From: an uncultured Clostridia bacterium
GTDB lineage: Bacteria > Bacillota_A > Clostridia > UMGS1840 > HGM11507
Direction of reading: 5' to 3'
NCBI GenBank assembly: GCA_934403665.1
Contig: CAKRUL010000089.1
Location: forward strand, 1-6,403
DNA length: 6,403 bases
Below, one piece after another: positions 1 to 5,509 of the stretch (its first letter is position 1; each line of letters begins with the position of its first letter). The notes under the pieces are model-generated. The model saw only the letters and a list, made by a program, of their open reading frames with translations. It was not told the origin of the DNA and searched no databases. The position numbers and the translations under genes are program-made.

Positions 1-2
1 AT

Positions 3-39
3 TATAAATACCGCTTGTGGGCTACAAGAGGTATTTATA
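3..39 (-). terminator. Stem-loop downstream of the DtxR-like gene, possible terminator
   Basis: Bases 4-12 (ATAAATACC) pair with 30-38 (GGTATTTAT), and 14-18 (CTTGT) pair with 24-28 (ACAAG). There is one G/A mismatch and a five-base loop. The hairpin starts 28 bases beyond the stop codon of the minus-strand regulator gene, where a terminator is expected. The outer stem is A/T-rich, but no clear T-run follows on either strand within the window, and the window edge cuts off what follows on the minus strand. A terminator is therefore likely but not certain. Confidence 0.45.
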
Positions 40-66
40 TATTCGAATGATTGCATCGGACAATGT

Positions 67-444
67 TTAAAATTGTATATTGTGCCGTTTCAAATGTTCT
101 TTAATTTTTTCGAAGGTTTCATTGCTGATATCGTGTTCGATTTTACAGCTGTCCTCATAGGCAGTTGTCTCACTGACGCCGAGGGTTATCAATGCTTTTG
201 CGATGACCTGATGACGTTCATAGACTCTTTCGGCAATGGCCAATCCTTTTTCGGTCAAGGCGATACTTCCATCGCTGTCCATCAGGATATATCCCTCTTC
301 GCGGAACGATTTCATGGCTACGGAAATACTGGGTTTTGTAAAATTCAGATAATTTGCAATATCAATGCTTCTCACATAGCCGTTTTTGCTTTTGAGCATC
401 AGGATGGCTTCCAAGTAATTTTCTGCGGATTCTTTTATTTTCAT
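67..444 (-). CDS. DtxR/MntR-family metal-dependent transcriptional repressor, short form
   Basis: This is a cytoplasmic, metal-activated DNA-binding repressor of about 125 residues. From the start at 444, residues 1-60 form the winged helix-turn-helix, opening with SAENYLEAIL and followed by VRSIDIA and KPSIS, the usual recognition-helix region. The rest is the dimerisation and metal-binding domain, with RH at 77-78 and the block CKIEH at 100-104. Cys100, Glu103 and His104 match the primary metal-site residues of Corynebacterium DtxR (Cys102, Glu105, His106). Asn9 stands where MntR has Asp8 and DtxR has Met10. There is no C-terminal SH3-like domain, so the architecture is MntR-like. Two ATG codons are possible, at 450 and 444. 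AAGGAG lies two bases before the first and eight before the second, so 444 is preferred. It diverges from the feo genes, whose palindromes are its probable targets. Whether it senses Fe or Mn cannot be settled from sequence; the Cys and the feo context favour Fe(II). Confidence 0.93.
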   Translation of the reverse strand: MKIKESAENYLEAILMLKSKNGYVRSIDIANYLNFTKPSISVAMKSFREEGYILMDSDGSIALTEKGLAIAERVYERHQVIAKALITLGVSETTAYEDSCKIEHDISNETFEKIKEHLKRHNIQF

Positions 445-474
445 TCTCATTGCTCCTTATCAATCAAAATGGAT

Positions 475-503
475 ATTATCTTCTATTTGGTTAGGAAAGT
501 CAA
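475..503 (-). promoter_or_regulatory. Promoter of the DtxR-like regulator gene
   Basis: On the minus strand, TTGACT (498-503) and GATAAT (475-480) are separated by exactly 17 bases, a near-consensus sigma-A promoter. Transcription would start near 468, leaving a short leader with the AAGGAG ribosome binding site. The spacer contains a single GTTAG half-site (490-494 on the plus strand) within a weak TGGTT-N10-AACCA inverted repeat (488-507). This could allow autoregulation, but it lacks the full palindrome seen at the feo promoter. Confidence 0.7.
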
Positions 504-621
504 ACCAGAAAGATTTTTTACGCTGCTTTTGATTAATTTGGATATTTCGACTAAAAACTGAAAGTTTCAAAAAAGGAAAAATAGCACATTCGACAAATTT
601 TAATGTTTTGGAAAAGGTATG

Positions 622-650
622 TTGACAAAATGAGTTAGTTATGATAAACT
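622..650 (+). promoter_or_regulatory. Promoter of the feo operon
   Basis: TTGACA (622-627) is a perfect -35 element. With a 17-base spacer the -10 element is TAAACT (645-650), a weak match; GATAAA at 643-648 with a 15-base spacer is the alternative. The -10 lies inside the palindrome 634-653, so a bound repressor would block RNA polymerase. A poor -10 with a perfect -35 is compatible with a tightly repressed promoter. Confidence 0.72.
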
Positions 651-653
651 AAC
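634..653 (+). promoter_or_regulatory. Operator A: perfect palindrome over the feo -10 region
   Basis: The sequence GTTAGTTATGATAAACTAAC has 7-bp perfect arms (634-640 and 647-653) around six bases. Its outer GTTAG and CTAAC are 10 bases apart, unlike the 6-base spacing of the other three sites here. GTTAG/CTAAC halves resemble the core of known DtxR/IdeR operators. It covers the -10 element and the probable start point, the classic position for repression. The likely binder is the divergently encoded DtxR-like protein (inference). Confidence 0.75.
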
Positions 654-659
654 CACGAA

Positions 660-677
660 AGTTAGATGTGGCTAACT
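660..677 (+). promoter_or_regulatory. Operator B: GTTAG-N6-CTAAC palindrome in the feoA leader
   Basis: AGTTAG-ATGTGG-CTAACT has 6-bp perfect arms. Its centre is 25 bp from the centre of operator A, about two and a half helical turns. It lies downstream of the promoter in the untranslated leader, 30 bases before the feoA1 start. Two adjacent sites suggest cooperative or stepwise binding of two repressor dimers (inference). Confidence 0.72.
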
Positions 678-707
678 ATAGTATGCAGGAATGGAGCTGA
701 AAAAAAC

Positions 708-920
708 ATGATGCCGTTAACATTTGCAAATATCGGAGAAGGCAATATTATTAAGAAAATCGGCGGAAAGCCGGATGTGAAAAAACACCTTGAAAATCTC
801 GGCTTCATTGTCGGAGGAAATGTTACTGTCATTAATACGCTCGGCGGAAATGTGATTGTGAATGTGAAGGAGTCACGGGTGGCAATCAGCAAGGAAATGG
901 CTCAGAAAATTATGGTGTGA
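708..920 (+). CDS. feoA: FeoA family protein, first copy (FeoA1)
   Basis: A 70-residue cytoplasmic SH3-like protein of the FeoA family, accessory to the FeoB ferrous iron transporter. FeoA is thought to bind FeoB or modulate its function. Visible family features are an N-terminal strand with GEGNIIKKI (10-18), the central HLENLGF-IVGGNVTVI block (27-42) with its LGF turn, and a C-terminal strand SRVAISKEMAQKIMV (56-70). It is divergent: it lacks the GDPVEV-type motif of the next gene and carries GGNVIVNVKE there instead. An in-frame ATG at 666 lies inside operator B with no ribosome binding site. The start at 708 follows GGAG (693-696) at an 11-base spacing; ATG at 711 is also possible. It is the first gene of the operon, and a second feoA follows 60 bases later. 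Confidence 0.9.
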   Translation: MMPLTFANIGEGNIIKKIGGKPDVKKHLENLGFIVGGNVTVINTLGGNVIVNVKESRVAISKEMAQKIMV

Positions 921-980
921 TACAGCTTGCGTACAACATGCAAATCAGATAGAAAATTCGTTTGCGAGGAGGATATGAAA

Positions 981-1202
981 ATGAAGACTTTAAGACAAGC
1001 AAAGATCGGAGATACGGTCAGAGTTGTCAAGCTTCACGGGGAAGGAGCAGTGAAACGGAGGATTATGGATATGGGCATCACTAAGGGTGTGGACGTTCAT
1101 ATTCGGAAGGTAGCCCCTTTGGGCGATCCGGTTGAAGTCACTGTTCGCGGCTATCAGCTTTCGATACGAAAAGCGGATGCCGAAATGATTGAAGTGGAGT
1201 AA
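981..1202 (+). CDS. feoA: FeoA family protein, second copy (FeoA2)
   Basis: A 73-residue canonical FeoA. It opens with TLRQAKIGDTVRVVKLHGEG (3-22), then RRIMDMGITKGVDVHI (26-41), the family-typical APLGDPVEVTVRGYQLSIRK (45-64), and ends at AEMIEVE. It is the more typical of the two FeoA copies and the better candidate for the direct FeoB partner. The start was chosen by ribosome binding site spacing: AGGAGG at 967-972 is eight bases from the ATG at 981 but only two from the in-frame ATG at 975, and an upstream in-frame extension to 927 has no support. It shares the feo operon, and a further palindrome separates it from feoB. It is short, soluble and without cysteines, as expected for the SH3-like fold. 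Confidence 0.95.
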   Translation: MKTLRQAKIGDTVRVVKLHGEGAVKRRIMDMGITKGVDVHIRKVAPLGDPVEVTVRGYQLSIRKADAEMIEVE

Positions 1203-1225
1203 ACAGCAAAAAAATACTATGATGC

Positions 1226-1243
1226 AGTTAGAAAATACTAACT
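1226..1243 (+). promoter_or_regulatory. Operator C: GTTAG-N6-CTAAC palindrome between feoA2 and feoB
   Basis: AGTTAG-AAAATA-CTAACT has the same 6-6-6 form and identical outer arms as operator B. It lies in the 62-base gap, ending 22 bases before the feoB ATG and just upstream of its ribosome binding site. No convincing promoter is visible: TATGAT (1218-1223) could be a -10 but has no well-placed -35. It may control an internal feoB promoter, block elongation, or serve as an auxiliary site. Confidence 0.65.
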
Positions 1244-1264
1244 TTGGAAGAGAGGAATGAAACA

Positions 1265-3664
1265 ATGAATGTAAGAATTGCCCTTGCGGGTAACCCAAAC
1301 AGCGGGAAAACAACATTGTTTAATGCGCTGACCGGTTCCAATCAGTTTGTCGGAAACTGGCCGGGCGTTACAGTGGAAAAGAAAGAGGGAAAATTAAAGA
1401 AGAAGGATGGCGTCACCATTACAGACCTTCCCGGTATTTATTCTCTTTCGCCGTACACACTGGAAGAAGTGGTGGCAAGAAATTATCTGATCAGTGAACG
1501 GCCGGATGCAATTTTGAATATCGTGGACGGAACGAACCTGGAGCGGAACCTGTATCTGACCACACAGCTGACGGAATTGGGGATTCCGGTTGTAATTGCC
1601 ATCAATATGATGGACGTGGTGAGAAAGAACGGAGATAAACTTAATGTAACGGAGCTTTCCCGTGAACTGGGATGTAAGATCGTTGAAATATCCGCTCTGA
1701 AAGGGGAAGGCATCATGCAGGCCGCAGACGCTGCTATTGAAGCGTCAAAAAGCGGCAAAACCGTTCCGATGCATACATTCTCCGGAGCTGTGGAACATGC
1801 CATCGCTCATATTGAAGAGGCGGTTTTGCATGATATGCCGGAAGAACAGCAGCGCTGGTATGCCATTAAGATATTTGAACGGGACGAAAAGGCATTACAG
1901 CAGCTGAATCTTTCCAAAAATGCGTTATCTCACATCGAGACAGATATCAAAGCGGCAGAGGCTGAGTTGGATGACGATGCGGAAAGCATAATCACCAATG
2001 AGAGATATGTCTACATAGCCTCTTTGATGAAGGCTTGCTATAAGAAAAAGAATGCCGGAAAGCTGTCCACCTCGGACAAGATTGATAAAGTGGTTACCAA
2101 TCGGTTTGCGGCACTGCCGATTTTTGCGGTCGTTATGTTCCTGGTATACTATATCTCGGTTACCACAGTTGGATCCTGGGCGACCGACTGGACCAATGAC
2201 GGACTGTTCGGAGACGGATGGCACTTGTTTGGTATCGGAAGCACGCAATATGAAGAAGCTGTAACGGAATATGCCACAGAAAATATTTGGACAGACGAAT
2301 TGACCGGCATTGTGAAAAATGCTTCTAACGCAGGTGTGGTCGGATCCGATGATATTCTGGATGCAATTGAGAACGAGGATTTCGGCGGCTTTGAAGAAGC
2401 AGTTGACACATACGGCGATTCTCTTGCAGAAGCAGGTTTTGACATTTCGGAGCTTGTGGATTCCGCAATGGAGGATGCACCGGACACCTCAGAGTTTGGA
2501 ATATGGATTCCCGGTATTCCGGTGTTGATCGAAAATGGGCTTGATGCCGTGAATTGTGCGGACTGGCTCAAAGGATTGATTTTGGACGGTATCGTCGGAG
2601 GGGTCGGAGCAGTCTTAGGTTTCGTTCCTCAGATGCTGGTATTGTTTCTCTTCCTTGCCTTTTTGGAATCGTGCGGTTATATGGCTCGTATTGCCTTTGT
2701 CATGGACCGGATTTTCAGAAAGTTCGGTCTGTCCGGAAAATCCTTCATCCCGATGCTGATCGGTACCGGATGCGGTGTGCCCGGAGTTATGGCGTCCCGG
2801 ACGATTGAAAATGACCGTGACCGGAAAATGACTATTATGACAACGACCTTTATTCCTTGCGGAGCAAAGCTTCCGATTATTGCTTTGATTTCTTCCGCAC
2901 TCTTTGGGGGAGCATGGTGGGTAGCGCCGAGTGCATATTTTGTCGGTGCGGCAGCCATTGTCATCTCCGGTATTATGCTGAAGAAAACAAAAATGTTTGC
3001 AGGTGATCCGGCACCGTTTGTTATGGAGCTTCCGGCATACCATTGGCCGACCTTCTCCAACATTATGCGCAGCATGTGGGAGCGTGCCAGTTCCTTCATC
3101 CGTAAAGCCGGAACGATCATTCTGCTTTCTTCCATCGTAATCTGGGCAGGTTCCTGCTTCGGTGTGGTGGATGGCGCCTTTGGCTTTGACGCTGACATGG
3201 ATCTGGAAAACAGCGTGCTTGGTATCATTGGCGGTGCAATCAGCTGGATTTTCGCACCTCTTGGATTTGCCAGCATCAAAGCAACCATTGCGACCATCAT
3301 GGGTCTGGTTGCAAAAGAGGAAGTTGTCGGAGTGTTCGGTGTGCTTGACTTTGAGGGCATGACACAGCTGGCCGCTTATTCCTTCCTTGTATTCAACCTG
3401 CTTTGCGCTCCCTGCTTTGCAGCAATCGGTGCGATCAGACGGGAAATGAACAGTGCAAAGTGGACTTGGTTCGCAATCGGTTATCAGTGTGTGTTTGCTT
3501 ATGTGATTTCCTTGCTGATTTATCAGTATGGTATGCTGTTCAGCGGAAACGGAAACATCGTTGGTTCCATCTTCGCATTTATCCTCACTGGTGTTCTGCT
3601 GTTCATGCTGTTCCGTCCGTATAAGGAATCCAATACACTGACTGCAACAGTGAAAGCCAATTAA
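1265..3664 (+). CDS. feoB: FeoB ferrous iron transport protein
   Basis: A 799-residue inner-membrane Fe(II) importer with an N-terminal G domain. G1 is GNPNSGKT (9-16), the G2 Thr is T36 in WPGVTVE, G3 is DLPG (54-57), G4 is NMMD (114-117) and G5 is SAL (143-145). A helical linker region runs to about 280. The first membrane segment is about 281-302. An unusually acidic segment spans 303-430. The transport core follows, with ESCGYMAR (468-475), GTGCGVPGVMASRT (500-513), PCGAKLP (531-537), KEEVVG (684-689) and a CAPC pair (714-717). Cys503, Cys532 and Cys714/717 fall in the conserved gate motifs thought to handle iron. No FeoC is fused or nearby. The start at 1265 has GAGAGG nine bases upstream; an in-frame TTG at 1244 overlaps the edge of operator C and is rejected. 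The gene is intact and is followed 30 bases later by the Cys-rich membrane protein. Confidence 0.98.
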   Translation: MNVRIALAGNPNSGKTTLFNALTGSNQFVGNWPGVTVEKKEGKLKKKDGVTITDLPGIYSLSPYTLEEVVARNYLISERPDAILNIVDGTNLERNLYLTTQLTELGIPVVIAINMMDVVRKNGDKLNVTELSRELGCKIVEISALKGEGIMQAADAAIEASKSGKTVPMHTFSGAVEHAIAHIEEAVLHDMPEEQQRWYAIKIFERDEKALQQLNLSKNALSHIETDIKAAEAELDDDAESIITNERYVYIASLMKACYKKKNAGKLSTSDKIDKVVTNRFAALPIFAVVMFLVYYISVTTVGSWATDWTNDGLFGDGWHLFGIGSTQYEEAVTEYATENIWTDELTGIVKNASNAGVVGSDDILDAIENEDFGGFEEAVDTYGDSLAEAGFDISELVDSAMEDAPDTSEFGIWIPGIPVLIENGLDAVNCADWLKGLILDGIVGGVGAVLGFVPQMLVLFLFLAFLESCGYMARIAFVMDRIFRKFGLSGKSFIPMLIGTGCGVPGVMASRTIENDRDRKMTIMTTTFIPCGAKLPIIALISSALFGGAWWVAPSAYFVGAAAIVISGIMLKKTKMFAGDPAPFVMELPAYHWPTFSNIMRSMWERASSFIRKAGTIILLSSIVIWAGSCFGVVDGAFGFDADMDLENSVLGIIGGAISWIFAPLGFASIKATIATIMGLVAKEEVVGVFGVLDFEGMTQLAAYSFLVFNLLCAPCFAAIGAIRREMNSAKWTWFAIGYQCVFAYVISLLIYQYGMLFSGNGNIVGSIFAFILTGVLLFMLFRPYKESNTLTATVKAN

Positions 3665-3694
3665 AAATAATCAATGACAGAGGAGGAATTCTCA

Positions 3695-3871
3695 ATGCTT
3701 GCATGGATGAGTCAAAATATAGCAACTATTATGATCAGTGTCGTGATTCTTGCAGTTGTCGTGCTGATTGTTGTCTCAATGATTCGCAAGAAAAAACGAG
3801 GAGAGAGCTCCTGCGGATGCGGCTGCAAGGATTGTGAAATGTCCGGAATATGTCATGAAAAACGAAAATAA
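3695..3871 (+). CDS. FeoB-associated Cys-rich membrane protein
   Basis: A 58-residue protein with one membrane helix (about 9-30), a basic stretch RKKKR (31-35) and a Cys-rich tail. The tail has C40, C42, C44, C47 and C53, reading CGCGCKDC and then GICH. The basic stretch after the helix predicts a cytoplasmic tail. It fits the FeoB-associated Cys-rich membrane protein family, whose members follow feoB in many Firmicutes. A role as a cytoplasmic iron acceptor or redox partner for FeoB is plausible but unproven. AGGAGG (3681-3686) is eight bases before this ATG; the in-frame ATG at 3674 lies upstream of that site and is rejected. It is cotranscribed with feoB. Confidence 0.9.
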   Translation: MLAWMSQNIATIMISVVILAVVVLIVVSMIRKKKRGESSCGCGCKDCEMSGICHEKRK

Positions 3872-3884
3872 AAAACTTGTCCTA

Positions 3885-3923
3885 TTGGAAACTACAGCGC
3901 CGGTATGGCGCTGTAGTTTCCAA
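3885..3923 (+). terminator. Perfect 17-bp hairpin after the feo genes, terminator or attenuator
   Basis: TTGGAAACTACAGCGCC (3885-3901) pairs perfectly with 3907-3923 around the loop GGTAT. It sits 13 bases after the stop of the Cys-rich gene and 33 before the DUF2325 start. On the plus strand it is followed by AATAAAAAAGG, with no T-tract, so it is not a standard intrinsic terminator. It may terminate weakly, stabilise the 3' end of the feo transcript, or set the expression ratio with the genes downstream. Confidence 0.6.
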
Positions 3924-3956
3924 AATAAAAAAGGATAGAAGAGAAAGGAGGAGACA

Positions 3957-4253
3957 GTGAGCATTGTTATTGTAGGCGGTCATGACCGAATGCGTTGCCG
4001 ATATCAGGAAATTTGCAAAGCATTTGGTTGCAAATGCAAAGTATTCACGCAGTGTCCCGGAAATTTGAAAGAGCAACTGGGAGCACCCGATATGATTATT
4101 GTTTTTACCAAAACGGTTGCCCATAAGATGGTTCAGGTAGCATCGGAACGTGCGGAAAGAACGGGTGCGGTCATCAAGCATTGCCATTCCTCCAGCGCCT
4201 GTGCATTGAAAAAGGTGCTGACGGAAAGCAATATTTTTTTCACTCGAAGTTAG
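3957..4253 (+). CDS. DUF2325 family protein, Cys-rich
   Basis: A 98-residue protein of unknown function. It starts with a Rossmann-like strand and turn, SIVIVGGHDR (2-11), typical of DUF2325. A second predicted strand, DMIIVFTK (45-52), and a third around AVIKHCHSSSACALKKVL (71-88) fit a small alpha/beta fold. There are seven cysteines (14, 20, 25, 27, 33, 76, 82) and histidines 9, 56, 75 and 77, suggesting metal or redox binding (inference). The start is GTG at 3957, supported by AGGAGG (3946-3951) five bases upstream; no ATG is better placed. It lies between the feo hairpin and operator D, which overlaps its stop codon. It is probably transcribed from the feo promoter by read-through, so an iron-related role is likely but not shown. 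Confidence 0.82.
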   Translation: MSIVIVGGHDRMRCRYQEICKAFGCKCKVFTQCPGNLKEQLGAPDMIIVFTKTVAHKMVQVASERAERTGAVIKHCHSSSACALKKVLTESNIFFTRS

Positions 4254-4264
4254 TTTAAACTAAC
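4249..4264 (+). promoter_or_regulatory. Operator D: palindrome before the DUF3793-flavodoxin pair
   Basis: GTTAGTTTAAACTAAC is a perfect 16-bp palindrome of the form GTTAG-N6-CTAAC. It overlaps the DUF2325 stop codon (4251-4253) and lies 21 bases before the DUF3793 start. Bases 4256-4270 (TAAACTAACCACGAA) are identical to 645-659 at the feoA promoter. That block includes the proposed -10 element TAAACT, so a second iron-controlled promoter probably lies here, although its -35 region (T-rich, about 4233-4239) is poor. Confidence 0.75.
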
Positions 4265-4285
4265 CACGAAGGGAGAATAAATTTT

Positions 4286-4840
4286 ATGATTGAGACAATC
4301 ATTGCATATCACTGTGGCCCTGCATTGGCAGGTATTAAGCCCGCCAATATCGTATCCTGTTATAAGAAAGCAATCCCGAATCTGCATCGTGAAATTCAGC
4401 AGTTGAACAAGCAGTTGAATCCGAGAGATATTTATCTGGAAGTGTTATGTGAATGTGAGAAAAGAGTGCTTGTGATGGTGTATCGCTCCAAAATTCTGAT
4501 CGCCCATCTGAGGGATCCGGAAAAAAAGGAGCTTCTCAAATCATTTGGATATCCTGAAAACGGAGAATGGAGGGAACAGCTTTCCTATTTGAAGAAACGA
4601 TTGCAACAAGAAACCTTTCCTCATGAGATCGGTGTGTTTTTAGGCTATCCGCTCCATGATATCCGCGGGTTTATAGAACATAGAGATCAGGGGTGTCTGT
4701 TGACCGGTGAATGGAAGGTCTATCAGAATCCGGAAGAGGCAAAAAACCTTTTCCGCAGGTACCAGGTTTGCAGAAAGGCAATTGTCCGAAAAATTAAGGC
4801 AGGAAAAACACTTGCGCAGGTTTTTTGTGCAGTTTCATGA
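4286..4840 (+). CDS. DUF3793 family protein
   Basis: A 184-residue soluble protein without signal peptide or membrane segment. It has the DUF3793 pattern: the N-terminal YHCGPALAGIKPANI (8-22), a central strand region ending in VLVMVYR (61-67), and HEIGVFLGYPLHDIRGFIE (113-131) followed by the block around GCLLTGEWKVY (136-146). Cys10 and Cys137 lie in the two conserved blocks; Cys55 and Cys57 form a CEC pair. Biochemical function is unknown. The start follows GGGAG (4271-4275) at a 10-base spacing. It is directly downstream of operator D and 46 bases before a flavodoxin gene with no intervening terminator, so the two are probably cotranscribed under iron control. A role linked to flavodoxin or haem/iron metabolism is possible but not shown by the sequence. 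Confidence 0.85.
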   Translation: MIETIIAYHCGPALAGIKPANIVSCYKKAIPNLHREIQQLNKQLNPRDIYLEVLCECEKRVLVMVYRSKILIAHLRDPEKKELLKSFGYPENGEWREQLSYLKKRLQQETFPHEIGVFLGYPLHDIRGFIEHRDQGCLLTGEWKVYQNPEEAKNLFRRYQVCRKAIVRKIKAGKTLAQVFCAVS

Positions 4841-4886
4841 TAAGAAAAACAGAGAATGTTCAAAAGAAATGAAGGAGGTATTTGAC

Positions 4887-5324
4887 ATGGAGAAAACAGC
4901 GATTATTTATTGGAGCGGCACTGGAAATACAGAGGCTATGGCAACGGCGATTTGGGAGGGAGCAAAAGAGGAAAAACCGGAAACGAAGATTTTTACGGTT
5001 TCCGAAATATCTGCTTCCGAAGCATTGTCATATGACGTTTTGATTTTGGGTTGCCCTGCTATGGGAGCAGAGGTACTGGAAGAGTCGGAATTTGAACCCT
5101 TCTTTTGTGAGCTGGAGGGCGATTTGTCCGGAAAGAAGCTTGCTCTGTTCGGTTCTTACGGATGGGGGGACGGCGAATGGATGCGAAATTGGGAAGAACG
5201 CGCCGCCGCCTCCGGCGCCAGCCTCCTCGAAACGGAGGGGCTCATTGTTCAGGAAACACCGGATGATGAGGCGCTTGCGCAGTGTCGCGCATGGGGCAAA
5301 AAAATAGCGGCGGCGACACTTTGA
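4887..5324 (+). CDS. Flavodoxin (short-chain, FMN-binding)
   Basis: A 145-residue FMN electron carrier that can replace ferredoxin when iron is scarce. The phosphate-binding loop is SGTGNTE (10-16) after the first strand, with Trp9 just before it. The next flavin-contact loop is GCPAMGAEVLEE (55-66), and the third is GSYGWGDGEW (89-98) with Tyr91 and Trp93 as likely isoalloxazine contacts. There is no long-chain insertion, so it is a short-chain flavodoxin as in Clostridium. AAGGAGG (4872-4878) is eight bases before the ATG at 4887; an in-frame extension to 4707 overlaps DUF3793 and is rejected. It is the last gene of the block, followed by a strong terminator. Its place behind operator D fits the known induction of flavodoxins by iron limitation. 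Confidence 0.96.
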   Translation: MEKTAIIYWSGTGNTEAMATAIWEGAKEEKPETKIFTVSEISASEALSYDVLILGCPAMGAEVLEESEFEPFFCELEGDLSGKKLALFGSYGWGDGEWMRNWEERAAASGASLLETEGLIVQETPDDEALAQCRAWGKKIAAATL

Positions 5325-5369
5325 GAAAAATCTTTTTCTGAAAAGCAAACAATTGTTCTTAGGTCATGG

Positions 5370-5416
5370 AAAGCGTCCTGTTTCGCAGAAAGCGAGGCAG
5401 GACGCTTTTCTGTTCT
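5370..5416 (+). terminator. Intrinsic terminator after flavodoxin
   Basis: AAAGCGTCCTG (5370-5380) pairs with CAGGACGCTTT (5398-5408). The stem extends inward through two G-U pairs and TCGC/GCGA (5383-5386 with 5392-5395) to an AGAAA loop, 17 bp in total. TTTTCTGTTCTT follows from 5406. This is a strong rho-independent terminator ending the iron-related block. Confidence 0.9.
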
Positions 5417-5460
5417 TCGGAAAAAGAATGCATCAAAAAGAATATTCTACGAAGCGTTTC

Positions 5461-5488
5461 TTGTTTTTTTCAATATTTTCGTTACAAT
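5461..5488 (+). promoter_or_regulatory. Probable promoter of the XRE-type gene
   Basis: TACAAT (5483-5488) is a good -10 element. TTGTTT (5461-5466), 16 bases upstream, is a plausible -35. The start point would be about 15 bases before the start codon, close to AGGAGG (5496-5501). The whole region 5325-5509 otherwise holds only the terminator above. Confidence 0.55.
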
Positions 5489-5509
5489 AAAAGACAGGAG
5501 GCGATTTGA

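Noticed and set aside
73..561. Long open frame on the plus strand (162 codons)
   Set aside because: It is antisense to the clearly recognisable DtxR-like gene, lacks a ribosome binding site and matches no family pattern.
666..707. Upstream ATG at 666 as start of FeoA1
   Set aside because: It lies inside operator B, has no ribosome binding site, and adds 14 residues not expected in FeoA proteins.
451..707. Possible riboswitch or small RNA in the divergent intergenic region
   Set aside because: No recognisable riboswitch core or terminator pair was seen. The promoters and palindromes account for the notable sequence.
2677..3360. Minus-strand open frame of 227 codons within feoB
   Set aside because: It is the complement of conserved FeoB coding sequence with no family features of its own.
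4707..4886. N-terminal extension of flavodoxin from 4707
   Set aside because: It overlaps the DUF3793 gene in another frame. A perfect ribosome binding site and the first flavodoxin strand point to 4887.
5221..5238. CCTCC/GGAGG hairpin inside the flavodoxin gene
   Set aside because: It is short, lies in coding sequence with no T-run, and is explained by local G+C-rich codons.
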